Part shown: one piece after another, positions 51,021 through 51,227 of the stretch
Layout of the letters: each line of letters begins with the position of its first letter
How positions within the stretch are numbered: position 1 is the stretch's first letter
NCBI GenBank assembly: GCA_046350935.1
Contig: JAXLZK010000031.1
Span: forward strand, 1 to 51,227
Source: Nitrobium sp046350935
GTDB taxonomy: Bacteria > Nitrospirota > Thermodesulfovibrionia > Thermodesulfovibrionales > Dissulfurispiraceae
Reading direction: 5' to 3'
DNA length: 51,227 nt
The notes under the pieces: model-generated
Databases searched by the model: none
The model's input: the letters and a program-made list of their open reading frames with translations, nothing else
Told to the model about the DNA's origin: nothing
Made by a program: the position numbers and the translations under genes

Positions 51021-51227
51021 ATAAGGACGCAGGGGCAGGCTGTTTGCTCCCGCGGCAGCGGGCATTTCCGACACCCCGCTGCTGCCGATGCCTCCGCCTT
51101 GCCCGACCCGCGCCGGGTTTTTCCGGGGTTCCTATGGTAGACTAGGAAGAGAAAACCGCCTGCAGTGCGAACAGGGAGCGGAAAGCGCCACTCCTCAATT
51201 CCTGCGGGCGCTTCACTTCGATTTTCC

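Noticed and set aside
1..51227. tRNA or rRNA genes
   Set aside because: I looked for TPsiC-arm-like sequence and conserved rRNA segments and saw none that I could support.

Overview
This window looks like part of the chromosome of an anaerobic, GC-rich, dissimilatory sulfate-reducing bacterium. The best evidence is one co-directional run at 11694-23638 (+): adk, sat, aprB, aprA, qmoA, qmoB, qmoC, a CBS-domain protein and a membrane pyrophosphatase. A QmoC with a fused haem-b membrane domain, next to Sat and AprBA, is the arrangement of sulfate reducers rather than of sulfur oxidisers. Gene content and the many tandem signalling proteins would fit a Nitrospirota (Thermodesulfovibrio-like) or 'deltaproteobacterial' lineage. 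That placement is inference, because no rRNA or tRNA gene is visible. dsrAB is not in the window.

Layout. 34-5674 (-): a DUF1848 protein, a frameshifted secreted beta-propeller (SBBP/BACON) protein and a frameshifted recN. 5675-6704: non-coding DNA with inverted repeats. 6705-10602 (-): rpsO, pnp and an M16 peptidase. 10902-23638 (+): rdgB, adk and the sulfate module. 23714-27378 (-): a compact operon of an ethylene-receptor-like histidine kinase, an Rcp1-type response regulator and a REC-PAS-GGDEF-EAL protein. 27630-31077 (+): rpmE, DUF1385, prfA and prmC, all with frameshifts. 31251-32786: a small AT-rich island with an IS256-type remnant, an FMN-binding protein and a divergent Rrf2 regulator. 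32991-37483 (+): two exported proteins, then three frameshifted genes (conserved hypothetical, TPM domain, LemA). 37597-48969 (-): a REC-GGDEF-PAS-histidine kinase-REC-REC hybrid, then the string copA, REC-HD-GYP, rnj, GAF kinase and REC-TPR. 49100-51020: a TauE/SafE permease, a single-domain receiver and an XRE regulator.

How the genes fit together. Sat makes APS and PPi from sulfate and ATP. AprBA reduces APS to sulfite and AMP with electrons passed from menaquinol by QmoABC. Adk recycles the AMP, and HppA hydrolyses the PPi while pumping protons. The CBS protein in the same run is a candidate adenylate sensor. The signalling genes carry all three c-di-GMP enzyme types (GGDEF, EAL, HD-GYP).

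Quality warning. Blocks 2.0-5.7, 27.6-29.2, 30.8-30.9 and 35.5-37.3 kb contain dense frameshifts, including in genes that should be essential (rpmE, prfA, prmC), and a long poly-C run lies at 2.16 kb. Most of these are probably sequence or assembly errors and not true pseudogenes. The remaining genes read cleanly.
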